This document shows positions 38,750 to 52,499 of a stretch of DNA of 64,000 nt, in pieces. Positions within the stretch are counted from its first letter, which is position 1; every line of letters starts with the position of its first letter. Source of the DNA: Linepithema humile (lineage: Eukaryota > Arthropoda > Insecta > Hymenoptera > Formicidae); NCBI RefSeq assembly GCF_040581485.1, contig NC_090132.1:24997911-25061910 (forward strand), in the 5' to 3' direction. A model generated the notes under the pieces. That model saw only the letters and a list, made by a program, of their open reading frames with translations, ran no database searches and was not told the origin of the DNA. A program made the translations under genes and the position numbers.

Positions 38750-41700
38750 CTTAAAAAACAATTAATGACAAATAAGATAAAATTATAATACAGAAAAGCT
38801 ATACAAGAATAAAATAAAATTTTAAATTATTATAGAAAACTGGTTTATTTTACTGCATTAATCCTTCCAATCTCGATCATATGTGACACACAAATTTAAA
38901 ACAAAACTGACTCTTATAATTATTTATTTATTTAAGTGATTTTTTCACAAAAATTAAATCTTACAGTTGTTTCGCTATAAAGATAGTAATTAAAGATAAT
39001 AATTAATAATGTGCACTGTAAAACTAATTTTTTTAATAATGCAATCTGAATGAGAGATTCAAAAGATGCCTGACAAATATTTATTAAATAAGTAATTATT
39101 ATCATACTTTCTATATTTTATGACACAAAGAGATTTAGCATTATTGAACAGTTCAACGGAGTTTCAGTTCTTCGCAACAAGTTATAAAGTTATAATACGA
39201 AGATATAATATTAATATCTCTGTCAATATCTGTCAAAGGATAAGGAAGAGAAGACTGAAGCTGGTAAATTCATGTTTGGACAAAACACATTTATTTCAAT
39301 ACGTTCATGTGGTGTGCCTAACAAAATTTGCCATAATATTCGAAAGCCGATTACATCTGTGAGTTGACTAATATTTCTTCTTCCTTTCGAAGAAGTAAGT
39401 GGTATTTTCCAAGCGTTATTTCAGCACAAGATTATCATAGCCTCTTATCGCTTTATATTTCCTACGTCGATGTTGACTCATCGGGCATGTTTACATTTAT
39501 AGATACAGTATAGAATGGAGAGGAATTTCAGTGTTAAATATTAGAAACGTTACTTCTTCGCTATCTTTTCTAATAAACATTCGAAACTTAATTAAATATT
39601 GCAGTTTTTCCGAGAAGTCGTGCCAATGTAGAAAACAGAAATAAATCAAAGAATTATATTTAACAGATATTTTATCGCGTATCACGCAAGCGGTTTGATT
39701 TGATAATAGCTTTAATTGAGATATACCGGTATATTCTGCCTCTTTCTTACATTGATAGCGCAGCAAAAAAATGATTTTATATTAATAAATTATATTTATT
39801 AACGAATGATAACGTTCATATCAACAGTGTATATTTGCTTGCGATTTGTCTGTGTGGCTTTTCTTCCTAATATTTCTTTCTTTTATCATTACTTGCGAGT
39901 GTAAATTCACATTAACAAAGAAGGATATTCGAAGTGACTTTTCACGGACAAACTCGTTTTCGACAACACAATTCGAAATATTGAGATTTCGAAATTATTT
40001 ATCAGGGTTATTTCGTTACGAGATTGCTGATTATATTGTGCGTTTTAAATTGTAAATATACTTTTATCTTCGCGTTTTATTTTTTGATTAATTCCTGATT
40101 GAGCAGAGTTCAAGAGAGCGTAATTCTCTACACGTGTATTTGCCGATACGCAATTTCATTTGCGGAAATTGTTGAGCACACGAGCAAACTTTGTGCGAAA
40201 GTTTCTTGTGATTTTTTTTTTAAGTCGATGCTTCGTGACGTGACAGAACAAGTTAGACTTACACGGCTCCGGAACGCTGTTATTATTACGGACAGGTCAA
40301 TCACGTGGCGATACTGTACGTGACACATAATAAATACTGTTTTGTAGCAACGGACTTTCTCGGATAATTTTTCATTTCGCGCTTCTCTTTCTCCGCTCCG
40401 ATCCCTTTTTTATATTTCATTGTAGATTTAATTATTAGGTAGACTTAACCGATATTTGCAATCCATCTCCCGTTGATGCATTTTGCAGCGTTCTATGTGG
40501 CGAATATGCGTTTAGCGGAATACGCTGTGCATCAATACCTATACGCGTTATCACCGCGGCGCATCGCGTGCTGCACTATCAGCGGTCTGACTCGGTTACG
40601 CGAAACACTTACACCAGCATACCGATACCCCCTATAAACTGTATCAGCTATTGGCGGAATCAGTTATTTTTCGAGTTTGGGCTTTGTGTATGCGCGTCGG
40701 TCGATAGCGGACGACGACGGGGGCGTTCGTTTTCACGAAGTTTCGTCAACGCGCGACCAGGTATCTGTTGCAGCGCGCGCGATAACATATGGAGCTCGTT
40801 ACACGTCACGTTATATCTTAACGGCGTTTCGAAGTCGCGTCGGAATCATTATACTCAGCGGTCGCGGCGGTACATCGCGGTGGTACATCGGTACCATCGG
40901 CCACGTCCCTACGTAATCGACCCATAACTTGGGAACGACCTGTAAAGAAGTTTGTTTGGCCGCGCAGCCGAACGTACCTTGTATATTTCACATAAAATCA
41001 TGTTATCGCAGTTTCTCGGATTTACGACCCGTCGCATCCCGGACAATGTTATCTGGGATGCAAACCTCCTCGACGGCAAATAAGTACGACGTTACAAGTA
41101 CGAAGTCATACACAATGCTTCACGTACTGTTAGCTGCGGTAAGCGCAGTCCCATGAGCGACGAGGTCAATCTCCGTTGCGAGTGCCCGACTCGGACGGAT
41201 CTTGTTAGTAACAGGATCGAGTACATGTTGCTGGTCCTCCGGTGTCGTCCTTCGGTGCACGTTTAGTCGGCTGCCTCCTTCCGGAATGACACCGGGATCG
41301 CTTGGAACTATGCGTCCGAAATTACGATCACCCGACGATGTTCATCGAGTGCTTCCTACAGCAATCGCCGTAGGAACGCTGACTTCCCGATCAGATCGCG
41401 CGAGAAAGATTGATCATCTGGCGCGGCGATACAGCGAGAAAAATAGATGTCACGATGTGTGTTCGATCACGTGATGACAAATCCGTCAATCCGGTGGAAA
41501 AATGTCAACGCAACGCCAAATGGTGTGACTTAATTGAACTACCGATTTCGTGTTGGATAGGAAAAAATGAAGAGAGACAAAGGATAAAGAGGGAAAGAGA
41601 GAGAAAGAGAGAATCGCGCGCGATGCGAAGCGAGACGTGCCTCGTCACCGAGGTAGAGCGCCTGCAGCGTTGGTCAACGACATACTACTGCTTTCCGCGT

Positions 41701-44386
41701 GAAATCACATCAGAAGACGTTGTTATCATAGCCAGATTAGAGACGCGTCGTCTCAAGTAAACGGACTACTTATACAGCGACGGCATTCGCCGCCGGGAGA
41801 GAAGGCCAGAGGGAAGAATTCTGTGGAAATCAAATGACGTCAGGCACGCGCGCGTTCTTCTTTGGTCGGATTCCACTGGTTTTTCGCGCATTTCCCAGCC
41901 GGAGTACCAAGGCTACGAAGTGAAGTCCGGGTTCACACGCGCAGGGGAAAAAACCCGTCTTCGTACAATGATGCAATTCGAGTCGACAAACTTCGACCCC
42001 GAGAATGGCGAACAAACAGCCAGCGCCTGATAACGCGTTCATTCTTTTCCGATGCGTCGCGTCACGGTGTGAGTGAGTCTCGATCTCTATCCGATAAAGC
42101 GATCGAACGTTGCACGAGTGAAGCGGTATTCCGTGCGTGTGTTATCGCGCGACAGTGTGGATGTGCGTAATGCAATGTTTACCGCGTGTGCGATGTTGTG
42201 TTTCTTGTTTTTGCACGGAATGCTAATTGGCGATAATTAGCGCGGTATCGCTAGTCATCGCGGATATCTCTAGGCGATACGGAAAGATCTATCACGTTGA
42301 CAACGTGTGTCACAAGGCGTAGTCCGCCACTCGAGCTTTAACAGATTCTTATCGGATTTTGTAATTGACTGCGTGTCATTACGTCACACATAACGTGATA
42401 CTTCGTATTTATGCGTGTCTTATTTGGCGCACGCGATAAATGCATTCACAAACACACGCGCGGCGCTTGTTAAAAGTCCATTCGCTCTTTTTGCAATCTC
42501 TCCGATCGACGATAAATGTCAAATCTTGTTTTTACTTGTGATTACTCTGTCGCCGCGCTCACAATTGTTGCGAACACAAATCCCTCTCGTTTGTAATCTC
42601 TGCAAAATACGGACTTCAGATGGAAAAAGAATTACCCGTGGGAAAATCATTGGAGAGCAGTGGAAAGTGGCAAAATAAGAAAAATGCAGCTACTCAGATA
42701 TTTTGCAGATAGATGGATACTTCGCAGATGTATACATCTTCTCTTCTTCAATACATTTAGAACTTATCTTCCGTATTTAAACCAATAACACGCGACGCAC
42801 CTTACAGCAAATATAACAGCGTAATCTACAAGTCACAGATCTGATTTGAATTTCCTGAATTTTTATATTCAATACCATAAATAGCAAAATTATTAAGTAC
42901 ATTCTTTATTGTTCAACAAGAAATTATCCATTTAAAGAATCGATATCGGTAAAGCTAATAATAGTGCAAATTCGTACATAAATAATGCGAACAGAAGAGA
43001 AAGTTGTAAGAGAAAAAAGTTTATCAATAAATAAATTCATTGATGAAGAAACACATTATAACAAAACGGCTGTCGAGTAAATAATCGAAAAGTATCTTCT
43101 TGTTTCTACTTTTAACTTACAAATAATCCTCTTTAGAATTCTCTGTTGCAAGCGGCTTGTGCAAGCTGAATGAAAGCTTGTAGAAGAAAGTATAATAGGA
43201 ATATTTTAACAATGCTCAGCCCGATTGAGTCGTTCCAACCACATTCTTCTTTACACAATATATAATCCCCTAATAAATTCCTGCGAATCCCTTTCAGCTT
43301 ATATTTATTAATAGACTCGCTAATGACTTCAATGAATAAACTTACACTCTGCAAAGACATATTTCCTGTAACTCTAGTAACTTCGATCCTTGTACACAAG
43401 GTACCTTAGTAATAAGAGACATTCTTAATCACGCATATTTGCTTTGCAGTGAAGCAATTAAATAAGGATTTTTATAATAAATCAATTTCACAATATTTTT
43501 CTCGGTCAAAGTAGAATTTTTTTCTCTATAGATTTATAAATATTTTTAATTAAAATATATCGAGAGATGCACGTTCAGCTATTGTTTCCAATAAATTTCC
43601 GATACATTATAAGTCGTATGAATGATAGTAGACGCTTAGCCGTATACTAATATTGATATCTAGTGCATCCTCATCATTATTAAACGTATTGTATGTGCGG
43701 AACTATCTATTCGTTATTGTCAACGATCTGTCTCGATTGATAATACAGCGTTTGAATATCCTTCGACGGTTTACTTGGTAGTATCGATTTATCTATTACA
43801 CGGCGCCTGTTGGACAATGAAGATTGAAAGCTATTTACACGCCCTGCGCATACGTTATTGGAGATAAGGAGGCAAGATAATTTCATATCCCATTTCGCAT
43901 TCAGAATATAAATCTCGCGTGATTCGATTTATAACACTGATTTCCGCCGGAAACTCGACAGACACGGTCAAAACAATCGTGTTTGTTTTGATTTTACTAT
44001 AAATATCTTTTTGATGCCGAAAAAAACTTTGACAAAGTATAAATTCATACTAATTCATACGAAGTATGTTAGCGTAGGAATAAATTGGATATAAATATCT
44101 TGTATTTTGATAGAATATTTGATAAGTTGGTTTTGGGTATTAACATAGTAATTAGGAAGTTTTCTCGCAGCGTCAAATACTTAAATAGTGCTTGCTATAT
44201 CGTCTACAATAAAGTTTGAAACTTCACTGTACTACACGACATATACTCATGTTGCAAAATGAGATAATTTTAAGCAGATTTCGCTTCAACAGAATTTTGA
44301 TCAAGATATTAATTTAATTTAAACATTAGTTCACTTTAAATATTAGTCCAATTTCAATATTAATTATTTAATCTTAATTTATTCAA
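38750..44386. other. Intergenic region upstream of P5CS, with a GC-rich island at 40.5-42.2 kb
   Basis: The missing first exon of P5CS should lie in or near the left part of this stretch. From about 40480 to 42200 the DNA is rich in GC and CpG. It has many overlapping open frames on both strands, but none shows a domain or convincing splice pattern. A GA-rich tract lies at 41581-41612. From 42.7 kb the sequence is AT-rich again; a 75-codon minus-strand frame at 43133-43360 with a hydrophobic end (KIFLLYFLLQAFIQLAQAA) is noted but not called. Confidence 0.4.
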
Positions 44387-44424
44387 CTGCAATATTGATG
44401 ATTTTTCAATCATCAATATTGCAG
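44387..44424. repeat. Perfect 17 bp-arm palindrome
   Basis: CTGCAATATTGATGATT (44387-44403) and its exact reverse complement (44408-44424) flank a 4-base loop TTTC. It stands alone in AT-rich DNA, 300 bp before a GC-rich island. Confidence 0.8.
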
Positions 44425-44689
44425 AGAAAAAAAACAGCGATAAATCAAATTTTTATTTATGGCAAGTAAATCTATGTCAAGATAATCAACAGTTTTTCGG
44501 CTAAACGACCTTGATTCTATCACGACCGGAGGAGGGAGGTACATCATTTACACATTACTGCAATAAAGATAATGCACTTATTCACGCTCCCAGCTATCTA
44601 CTGCCGAGTAATTAAAACTCAGATAAAAAGCTCGACGCGACTGCAATGTAAAGAATAGCATCTCGCGCATTTCCAAGTAGCATTATCAA

Positions 44690-46700
44690 ATTGAATCGAC
44701 GCTCCGGCCGCTGTTAAACCGCGGCGCAACATCGGTGAACAAAAATAAAACAAAAAAAAGAACGATCCGCCGAAGAGAAAAAACGATCGAGCGACCGAGC
44801 GTGAGGGTTAACGACATCCGACAAGAAGTTTCTGCACCGGAATGATATCGCGAGGCGGAAAAGCGAAAGGGGGAGGGAGGGGAGGGGAGGAGGGAGGGAG
44901 AGTGAGAGAAGAGAGGGACAGGTGTCAAGCAGCAGAGGCGCGCGCGGCGCATTTTACAAAATGCCTCCCCTTCCTTTTGTCCCTTTTTTCCACCCTGCTT
45001 GCAGCATCCCCCTTCGCTGGTCTCTTTAACTATCTCGTTTTTACCCTTCTGCTGGATCTCTCTTCGTCTCGCTCGCCCGCGGAAAGCAAGAGAGAGCGTT
45101 TTCGCGTTCGACGAAGGCCTGCGCAGAGCGGCGGAGCGCTCAAACGATGAACAGCATCGGACTGACGACGGCAGCGGCGGCGTCGTCAGTCGTCGTGAGG
45201 GTGCGTGGGAGAGCGTCAGCGAGAGGAAGGAGGACCGAGGGAGGCTGCGAGGCAGCGCGCGCGTGCGAGAGGGTGCGCGACAGCCGGCGATCCGAGAAAG
45301 AAGGCGCGACACGTCGAAGCGGGTGCAACGGAGGGGTGGCGGAGAGAGAAGCGCGTTCGCGTCTTTTCGACGTCGACGCAACCGGGTTGGCGCAGAATAG
45401 CTGCTCAGTGCTCGTCGAACGGCGCCGCGCTGCGACGGGATCATGCCGCCGCGCCCTGCGCCACCGATCGACCGATCTCAGGTACGCGAGAGAGAGAGAT
45501 TAATTGTCCAGCGAAGCGCGAGAACGGGGACAACCCTTCGTTCCCGGTCGCGAGTTCGACGCGGGCGAGCCGCGAGTTCTCGCGTCGCTCCGCACCGCGA
45601 GATCTCGCGCGCGGAATCGCGACGATCGCGGGGTTCACATTCGCGATAAGTACACGCGTGGCGAAAGCGGTTTTTGGTCCTCGGGACGGTTCTTGGTCTG
45701 CCGATCGCGTTGATGCACCGGCGGTCGCGGCGAGGAGAATCGCGCACGACGATCGTAAGAAACGCGCGAGCTACGCGAGCATCTCCTCCCATGATGCGTG
45801 CTCCATGAGTGCAGATCTTACGCGATCGCAGGTCTCTTAAGAGGGTGTCCTCCCGTCAGAATCTTCGATATCCCTCCCGTGATCGATCGCGGGATCATTC
45901 GTGTCGGAGAACAGAGCGGAAGTATCGAGCATTCGATAGCGCACGTATTCCCGCGAGTTCCCGCGATATGTTCCGCCGCGAGCTTCCGGCCCCGATCCGT
46001 TTGCTCCGTAGCACAAGTTATCCGGTATGGTTAGGTGGGTAACGAGGGAAAACGAGTCCCTTCGTAATTTGCCCCATTATTTCCCCGGGGGATGCCGTGA
46101 TCTCACCGCCGGCAATCCATATCCGCGACTTCAAACGTGTGTTATAAATTGGTGGCACTTCGCTCATTGCCAGCGATCGCTCCAACTTGCAATCCCTCGA
46201 GGATACGATGATCGAGATTCGGTTGCATTGGACTGCGTTAACTCTTTCTCAAGTGGTCTTTCTCAACTTGTTCATTTCTCGCTCAATAGTCCATGTAGAA
46301 TCCACACCGCCGATACAGATAAGACGGTAATCCGGGAGAGATTTACCGCCAGTACACCCAGATTGCAATTTAATTCCAGTTATCCCGAGAGTGTTCTAAG
46401 CGGATTTCTCATCGATATTGTCTGTTGGCGTTATCAGATGCGAAATGACTTATTGCTCGTCGGTGCAAGGCCGAGTCTTTCTCGATAGATCGGAAGTTGA
46501 ATCGAGTTTTCCCCGCGGGTCCATTCTCCCGTCCATCGAAACGATCGCTTGATTCGGCAAATGTTACGGGAGTACGCGTGTTTCGAACATACACTCGCTG
46601 CAAAATTGTTACGCGTCTCGCGAGAGCTTTTACGCGAGCATATCCAAGATACGCCGCGACGTAAAAGTAGTTAGAGCGCATCTTTGATCAGACACTGGCC
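44690..46700. other. Large GC/CpG-rich island, candidate promoter and 5' exon region
   Basis: About 2 kb of strongly CpG-rich sequence in an AT-rich setting. Long open frames occur in most reading frames on both strands (up to 252 codons), which is what GC-rich DNA with few stop codons produces. The translations are Arg/Ser/Ala-rich and lack domains, so I do not call genes. The next coding gene to the right in plus orientation is TAR1 at 60605, whose coding exon is preceded by a splice acceptor. This island is therefore a candidate for its promoter and 5' untranslated exon, by inference. Confidence 0.4.
44866..44918 (+). repeat. G-rich polypurine tract with quadruplex-forming pattern
   Basis: About 50 bases of almost pure G/A contain at least four runs of three or more G separated by single A residues between 44869 and 44908. 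This satisfies the common G-quadruplex pattern. It lies at the left edge of the GC island. Confidence 0.7.
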
Positions 46701-49700
46701 CACTAGTCGGACAATGCTATCCATTCTTTGGCTCTTCAATTCGCGCGAGACGCTGTTAAAATATTTTTCGACGTTTTCCCGCGAGTAGAGTAGGAAATGA
46801 AACGTGCTATCAAATTACGAATAGCTTTTAACAGGAATTTAGAATTGCCGCAAAAAAGTACGATTGCTAGCTTATTCTAGCAAAAATATTATTTTGAAAA
46901 ACAGTGTTGCAATTTTCATTGATAAAGTATAATTGAATGGTTTGTTCGCTGAATACATATTGACGACTGAAATGTCCGAAATAAATTTCATTACAAGGCA
47001 CACACATTTTTCTATCATTTGAAAATATTTATATAATATTAGACTTTTATTGTCGTAATACACATTTTGTTTAAATTTCACACCTTTCATAAAAAATGGT
47101 TTGATCCCGACAGTGATTTAAAATCGGTTTAAATTTCCGACAAAATGTGAGTGTTCAAATAAATCAGAGAATATTTTAAAGAGATACATATATTGCAGGT
47201 ATGCAATTTATATATTTACTAGTGATAACGAATTTATGGCGGTGCTTCGATTATGTAACATTTGTAATTTCGTTTATTTGTATTAATATTATTTAGAGTA
47301 ATATTTCATTTAATTTATATTTTATACGTTTAAATTGTTGATCACCGCATTGCACGAATGGCAAATCAAAATTTAAAATTATTAAATTATTGAAATTATA
47401 TTATACATATTATAGAAGATATAAATATATAATATGTTATGGAAAATTATATTATACATATTACGTGGCAGATATAATTTGCATTGTTCCGAAATTATGT
47501 CCGATCCGTTGTTCCGCATAATTTTTCACACACCTCATTTGCACCTTTTCGCAAAATAGATATTGCTAGAAACACGATTTTTTTTTTTATACTGAAAGCA
47601 ATGTTATTTACGGCTGTTTACAAATACTTGCGTAGGCGGTATGCACGAAGACACAATATATCTGCGCGTGTGTGTCAATTCTAGTGTCTTAATCAAGATG
47701 CAGATTTGTTTGCTCGTGCGATTGAGATATCCATCTTTGTACGCCGCAATTGGATTGCGACGGTTTTTAGGTCCATCACGCTGACGAAGCGCGCTCCATG
47801 GCGACGGAGATGCTCGACGTGCGCTGGTACGTTAGTGAATTTTCGCCGTACAGGAAAGAGGCATAGGTTATTGATTATCGTGAATGGCTTTATAAATAAC
47901 CGATCGTGTAGGAGCACCCGCCGGAGACGCGTAAATATCGCTCGGCAAGTCGTTTTTTAAAATCGCTAGCGACATCGCTTCGTTGCCCGATGGCACGGAA
48001 TCGTAGACACTTATGATCGAAGAACGTATCGATATACGTATCGCGAATGATTCTTGTCATATTTTTTTCGAGTTCGGGAAAATTGCTACCAAGTCGTACC
48101 AGTGGAAAATAAAATCACATGCATATTTTGTTTAAAGTAGTAAATTAAATCGCGAACCAGAAGGAATTTATTTCAGCAAAATTGAATCGACCCTTCAAAA
48201 AATCAGAAATTGGTTTTAAAATGTGCGCATTCCCCAAGGCTATAAATGACCTGTTTCGACATACCATTCGCATGCAATAAAATAACTTTGTTAAATATTT
48301 CATAAATTCTCTTTTATTCAATTTTATTAATAAACAGCCGCGTGATTTAATCTGAATGTATCTTGTATCTCCGGTAAAAATGTACACCGTGAGAAGATTT
48401 GTTAAATTTTCCATCTGTTTATTAATTTACGGGCCGAAAAAGGAAGTTTGTGCAGAACGTTTTAAAACTCTGTTTATGCATGCGAAAAGAAAACGTAGTT
48501 TAGTTCGATGTGGAATAAAAGAAAAGTTGCTGAGAAAGTAAAGGAGTTGTAGATTTACTTTTTATTTCTTTGCTTGCCCCTCACGTTTAATTAATAAAAT
48601 GTTAGACTTTTTTATGGCGCTTTCATGAAAAATTCTTACAATTTTCCGCTGTTTTTGCTTGTGAGAGACCCGGATATCGCGATCGATTAAGGTATGTTCT
48701 TTCAAATTGCTAAAGGTACTGATGCGCAATATATAGGACGGCGTTAATAGATTGACCGGAAGCGAGTCGTCCATTGTACCCGTGCGGACTCTCTTCTGTG
48801 TGAATAATCCTTTAATACGAGTACGAGTGGCGATTCAATATCGTAGATAAATGAAAATTGTTGTGCACACGATAGTGGTTATCATTCATCCTCAAATCCA
48901 GCGTCTGTCTTTTGTTGGAGATTAAGAGATCTAATTATACGTTTCTGGTTTGTTGCTATTGCGATGTCGATCAATCTCATTGCTTTCATTAATATTAATT
49001 ATTCGACAGCTTATAAGAAACGTGAGAAGATTCATGTATCCTGCTCGAACGGGATCAATAAGCGTGCAGCGGTTTTCAGTACGTGACTTGGCGTAAACTG
49101 AAATTATAAAAAATCGACCTTACAACTTCAGCAACTTAAATTACATTCGCATCGGATCATCTGCGCTTCCATTATCCCTCGCAAAATGGAAATGTCAAAG
49201 GCTGCGTCCTAGTGGAAGTAAAAGAAAAGTTTGCAAGTAAAAGCGTTGCTTACGATTTTTTTTTCTTTATAGAGATTTATCATCATTGGGATGCGGAATA
49301 TAAGTTTAATTACGATATATCGCCGTATTGCGCCGATAACGAGAAAACATATGGTTATTTACGTGACATCTTAAATTAAGACGTTCCATCGTGTGTTTCA
49401 TGTGTTCTCGAAATAACATATCACCAATATATATTTTCATCATAAATACGACCGCTCGATAAATGTCAGGATATCATTTTTTTCTATAATTCTAGAACGG
49501 ATATTAATGAAGAAACATTGTGGTAACGTTGATTGAAAAACGCCAACTGCAAAACGTGGTATGCTGTCAACGCGATATTTACTTAAAAAAAAACCGAGTA
49601 ATTATAAAATTAATTGCGAGCTATACTGCCTTTGGTATTTCTTTTCGCGCAACTTCGCATTAAATAATTTTGATACAAGAAAGAAAATAAACCTCCTGCG

Positions 49701-49848
49701 GGAATGTCTTTATCGAAAAATATAACGACACTGAAACATAAATTGATCTTGATTGAGACAAATGAAGACATTTGGACAATCAAGTGTGTAGATAGAAAAT
49801 CTTGCTACGCAATTTGACTCAGTCACTTGTAACTCTAATGATCGTACG
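46701..49848. other. Intergenic AT-rich stretch
   Basis: No gene, RNA or transposon could be supported. Open frames are short and random. Confidence 0.5.
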
Positions 49849-50585
49849 TTAAGGGGGTATTCCTCTCTAGAGTGCTGTTTTAGAGGTAATTTTTAGAATA
49901 GAATAAACAAAAAACTGTTCGAGTTTTCTTTTTGCAATTTTTTATACATATTAATTGGTGTTTTGAAAACATTAATAAATTGTGTAGGAAAAAAAAAATT
50001 TTTTTTAGATATAGTTTTGTGCGCTCGGGCACAATGATACGCGGAAAACAGCCCTGACTGACAACCAGTGTTGCGGACGTTGTATGTATTTGAAAAAAAT
50101 AAACCAAACATATTCTTAATCTGTATAAGTGTAGTAAGGGTTGGTAGCAGATTTGGCTAGAAAAAAACTTTTTTGACAAAATGGCGGCATGCTAAACGTT
50201 TATTATCGATTTTTCCTACGTTTTTTCCTCTTCAGCGAGTCATTAAAAAAAAAAATATTTTTTATTTCGACTCAATTCTGCTACCAACGTTCAAAAACAG
50301 TCTACTGAAGATATATATTAAATTTAAGCTGAATCGGCCAATTGGTTGTCAAGATATTGTGGTTGCCGATTTGAAAAACATAGTTTTGAGAAAAACACGT
50401 TTAAAGTTTTCGTACCGTATTGATAAGGTTTAAATCTAATTATTGATATTTACTATAACTCAGCCAATTTTACGAATTTTACTATACAGTTTTAACAGGC
50501 GTATTTCTGAAGGTCTGTGGTATAATAAATTTCAAAAAACTCAAAATCGATTTTTTGAAATTTCTAGAGAGGAATACCCCTTTAA
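49849..50585. mobile_element. TTAA-flanked miniature inverted-repeat element (piggyBac-like MITE)
   Basis: A 729 bp element (49853-50581) is flanked on both sides by TTAA (49849-49852 and 50582-50585). Its ends are inverted repeats: from the outside, the left end reads GGGGGTATTCCTCTCTAGA and the right end AGGGGTATTCCTCTCTAGA, matching at 18 of 19 positions. TTAA target duplication is the hallmark of the piggyBac superfamily. The interior is AT-rich, with several poly-A/poly-T runs and no long open frame resembling a transposase, so the element is non-autonomous. The near-identity of the termini suggests it is not very old. Confidence 0.8.
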
Positions 50586-51970
50586 TAGACAAACAATTCA
50601 TCTGTTTTGTTCTCAATAAGAACGAAATTTTCGAGAAGTAATTATCGTACATGTATACCGGACGAGTTGATGATCATTGTTATTTGACTATTAGTCGACA
50701 TTACGCTAAAAAAAGACACTCAAAGGTTTTTGTATAATGGAGAGTTCTTTGAAATAAGAACTTTCATATCGAATATCCGTCACTTAACTCTTTATATAGA
50801 GCTATGTAACACTGAAACCTTTAGCTTGTCCATTGTGGTAATGGGTCCTGAATTAGTCTTTGACAGGACACTTTGCGGTGTTTCTACCTCGTCAGCGATC
50901 GACGAGGGATCCTAATTGTTCGCTTAATTTGCCCAAGCATTTCCGTCCTATCTTCGCATGATTGGCTTTCAGCCGAGATGCTGCTTCGCACGACACGATA
51001 ACAGAAAGACGTTCTTTCCGAAGAACAACCTCACATTCTTGAGCATAATTAAACGATAAAAAAAACATTTTTAATAGCCTAATATCATAAATTTATTCTT
51101 AATTATGGCTGATTAGTGTCAGTTTCGTTCCACAATTATAGAAAAGTAAAATAACAACGCAAATAAAGAATTAATAATATTTTAGATAATGTAAAAATTT
51201 TGATATAAACGAATATAAATGTTTATTATTGAAAGTTGTGCGCAATTTAGCCGAAAATCTATATTGTGAAAATCTATAAACTCGGTGGAAACTATTTAGT
51301 TTGTTCCCGCAACTGTCACGTATTCTCGTGAAAACATTGCCCTCGATGGCCACGTCACGCCTCTTTACCGCTATAACTTCGTAATTTAGTTGAAATTCAT
51401 GCACAAGCTTTAGTGCGCAATTTAATTAACGTGGAGCCTGTTATATATAACAACTGAATAATTTCTTTAATTAGCACAATTTAATTTAATTTCCACTTAT
51501 CATTAATATCATTAATAATTACGTACCAATGTGCCTACGATACATTATGTAAGAGTCCCGAAGAAAAGATCATGTTAATTATTTATTATTTCGATTATGC
51601 GCATTCAGAGAGAGTCAACATACTGTAATTAGACTAGTTATCGCAGACATTAAACCTTGCGACATTAAAACACGTTAAATGACCAGTGAATCCATAAAGC
51701 CGCTTATGAACAAAATTACACACAATTAAGTAAAAGATTTACAAAACCCCCACGGAGAAGAACTTGCGGTTTATAATTGTTATGAGTTGTCGCAGTAACA
51801 TTAAGTATTGTATGTAGCAATGCGGTCGTAATTCCGTAAATATCGTCAGTATATGCAAAAAAAAAAGAAAGACGGTGGTTGTAAATACGTGGAGCTATAA
51901 AATTGTAGAAGTTCACGTAGTGTGTTCGCCAAGGCAAGTACTTTTATCGCCGTAGAAGCAATAAAAACAA

Positions 51971-52043
51971 GAGAGAGAAAGAGAGAGAGAGAGAAAGAGA
52001 GAGAGTGAGTGAGTGTGAAAGAGAGAGAGGGGGGGGGGGAGAG
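51971..52043 (+). repeat. (GA)n-rich tract with poly-G end
   Basis: About 70 bases of GAGA with a few T interruptions, ending in a run of ten G before GAGAGC. Confidence 0.9.
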
Positions 52044-52455
52044 CTTTGTAACCAGGAGATCTAAACTCGAAACAAGAATCTCTTTTACTCTCTTCTCCGA
52101 TTGTCCCCGTTTCGTGAAACCACCGATGCTCCACTGCGAGTTCGAGATAGAGTATTAAAGACACTAGCGTGATATTTAGTTTATTTAAAACGTTGAGATA
52201 CGAGGAAGAGAAAGTTGTATACTTCTCTTATAATTTCTTGCTAAATTAAATTACATATCTCTTTGCTCCAAATCTCTTTGCTCTTTTTCCTTCTAAAAAT
52301 TTAATTTCTACAGATATAAGATTATTAGTACTTTTCATATACTTATGTTCCATCGCTCGACGTTAGAGAAGCTTTGCAGAGATGATTAAGTGACTTGCTT
52401 AGCTAAGGTGCTTGTGCGAGGAACTTAAACGACCCTTTAGAAAATGAAGAGGAGT

Positions 52456-52464
52456 GAAAGAGAA

Positions 52465-52499
<35 letters not shown>
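52456..52499 (+). repeat. (GA)n microsatellite
   Basis: Uninterrupted GA units occupy most of this interval, within a GA-rich flank. Confidence 0.9.

Noticed and set aside
43133..43360. 75-codon minus-strand frame ending in a hydrophobic segment
   Set aside because: It has a possible membrane span but no recognisable family, no promoter and no splice partners; it stands in AT-rich DNA where such frames arise by chance.
44686..45840. Long overlapping open frames on both strands (up to 252 codons)
   Set aside because: They lie in a CpG-rich island with few stop codons. The translations are Arg/Ser/Ala-rich, lack domains and overlap each other in several frames, and there is no convincing splice pattern.
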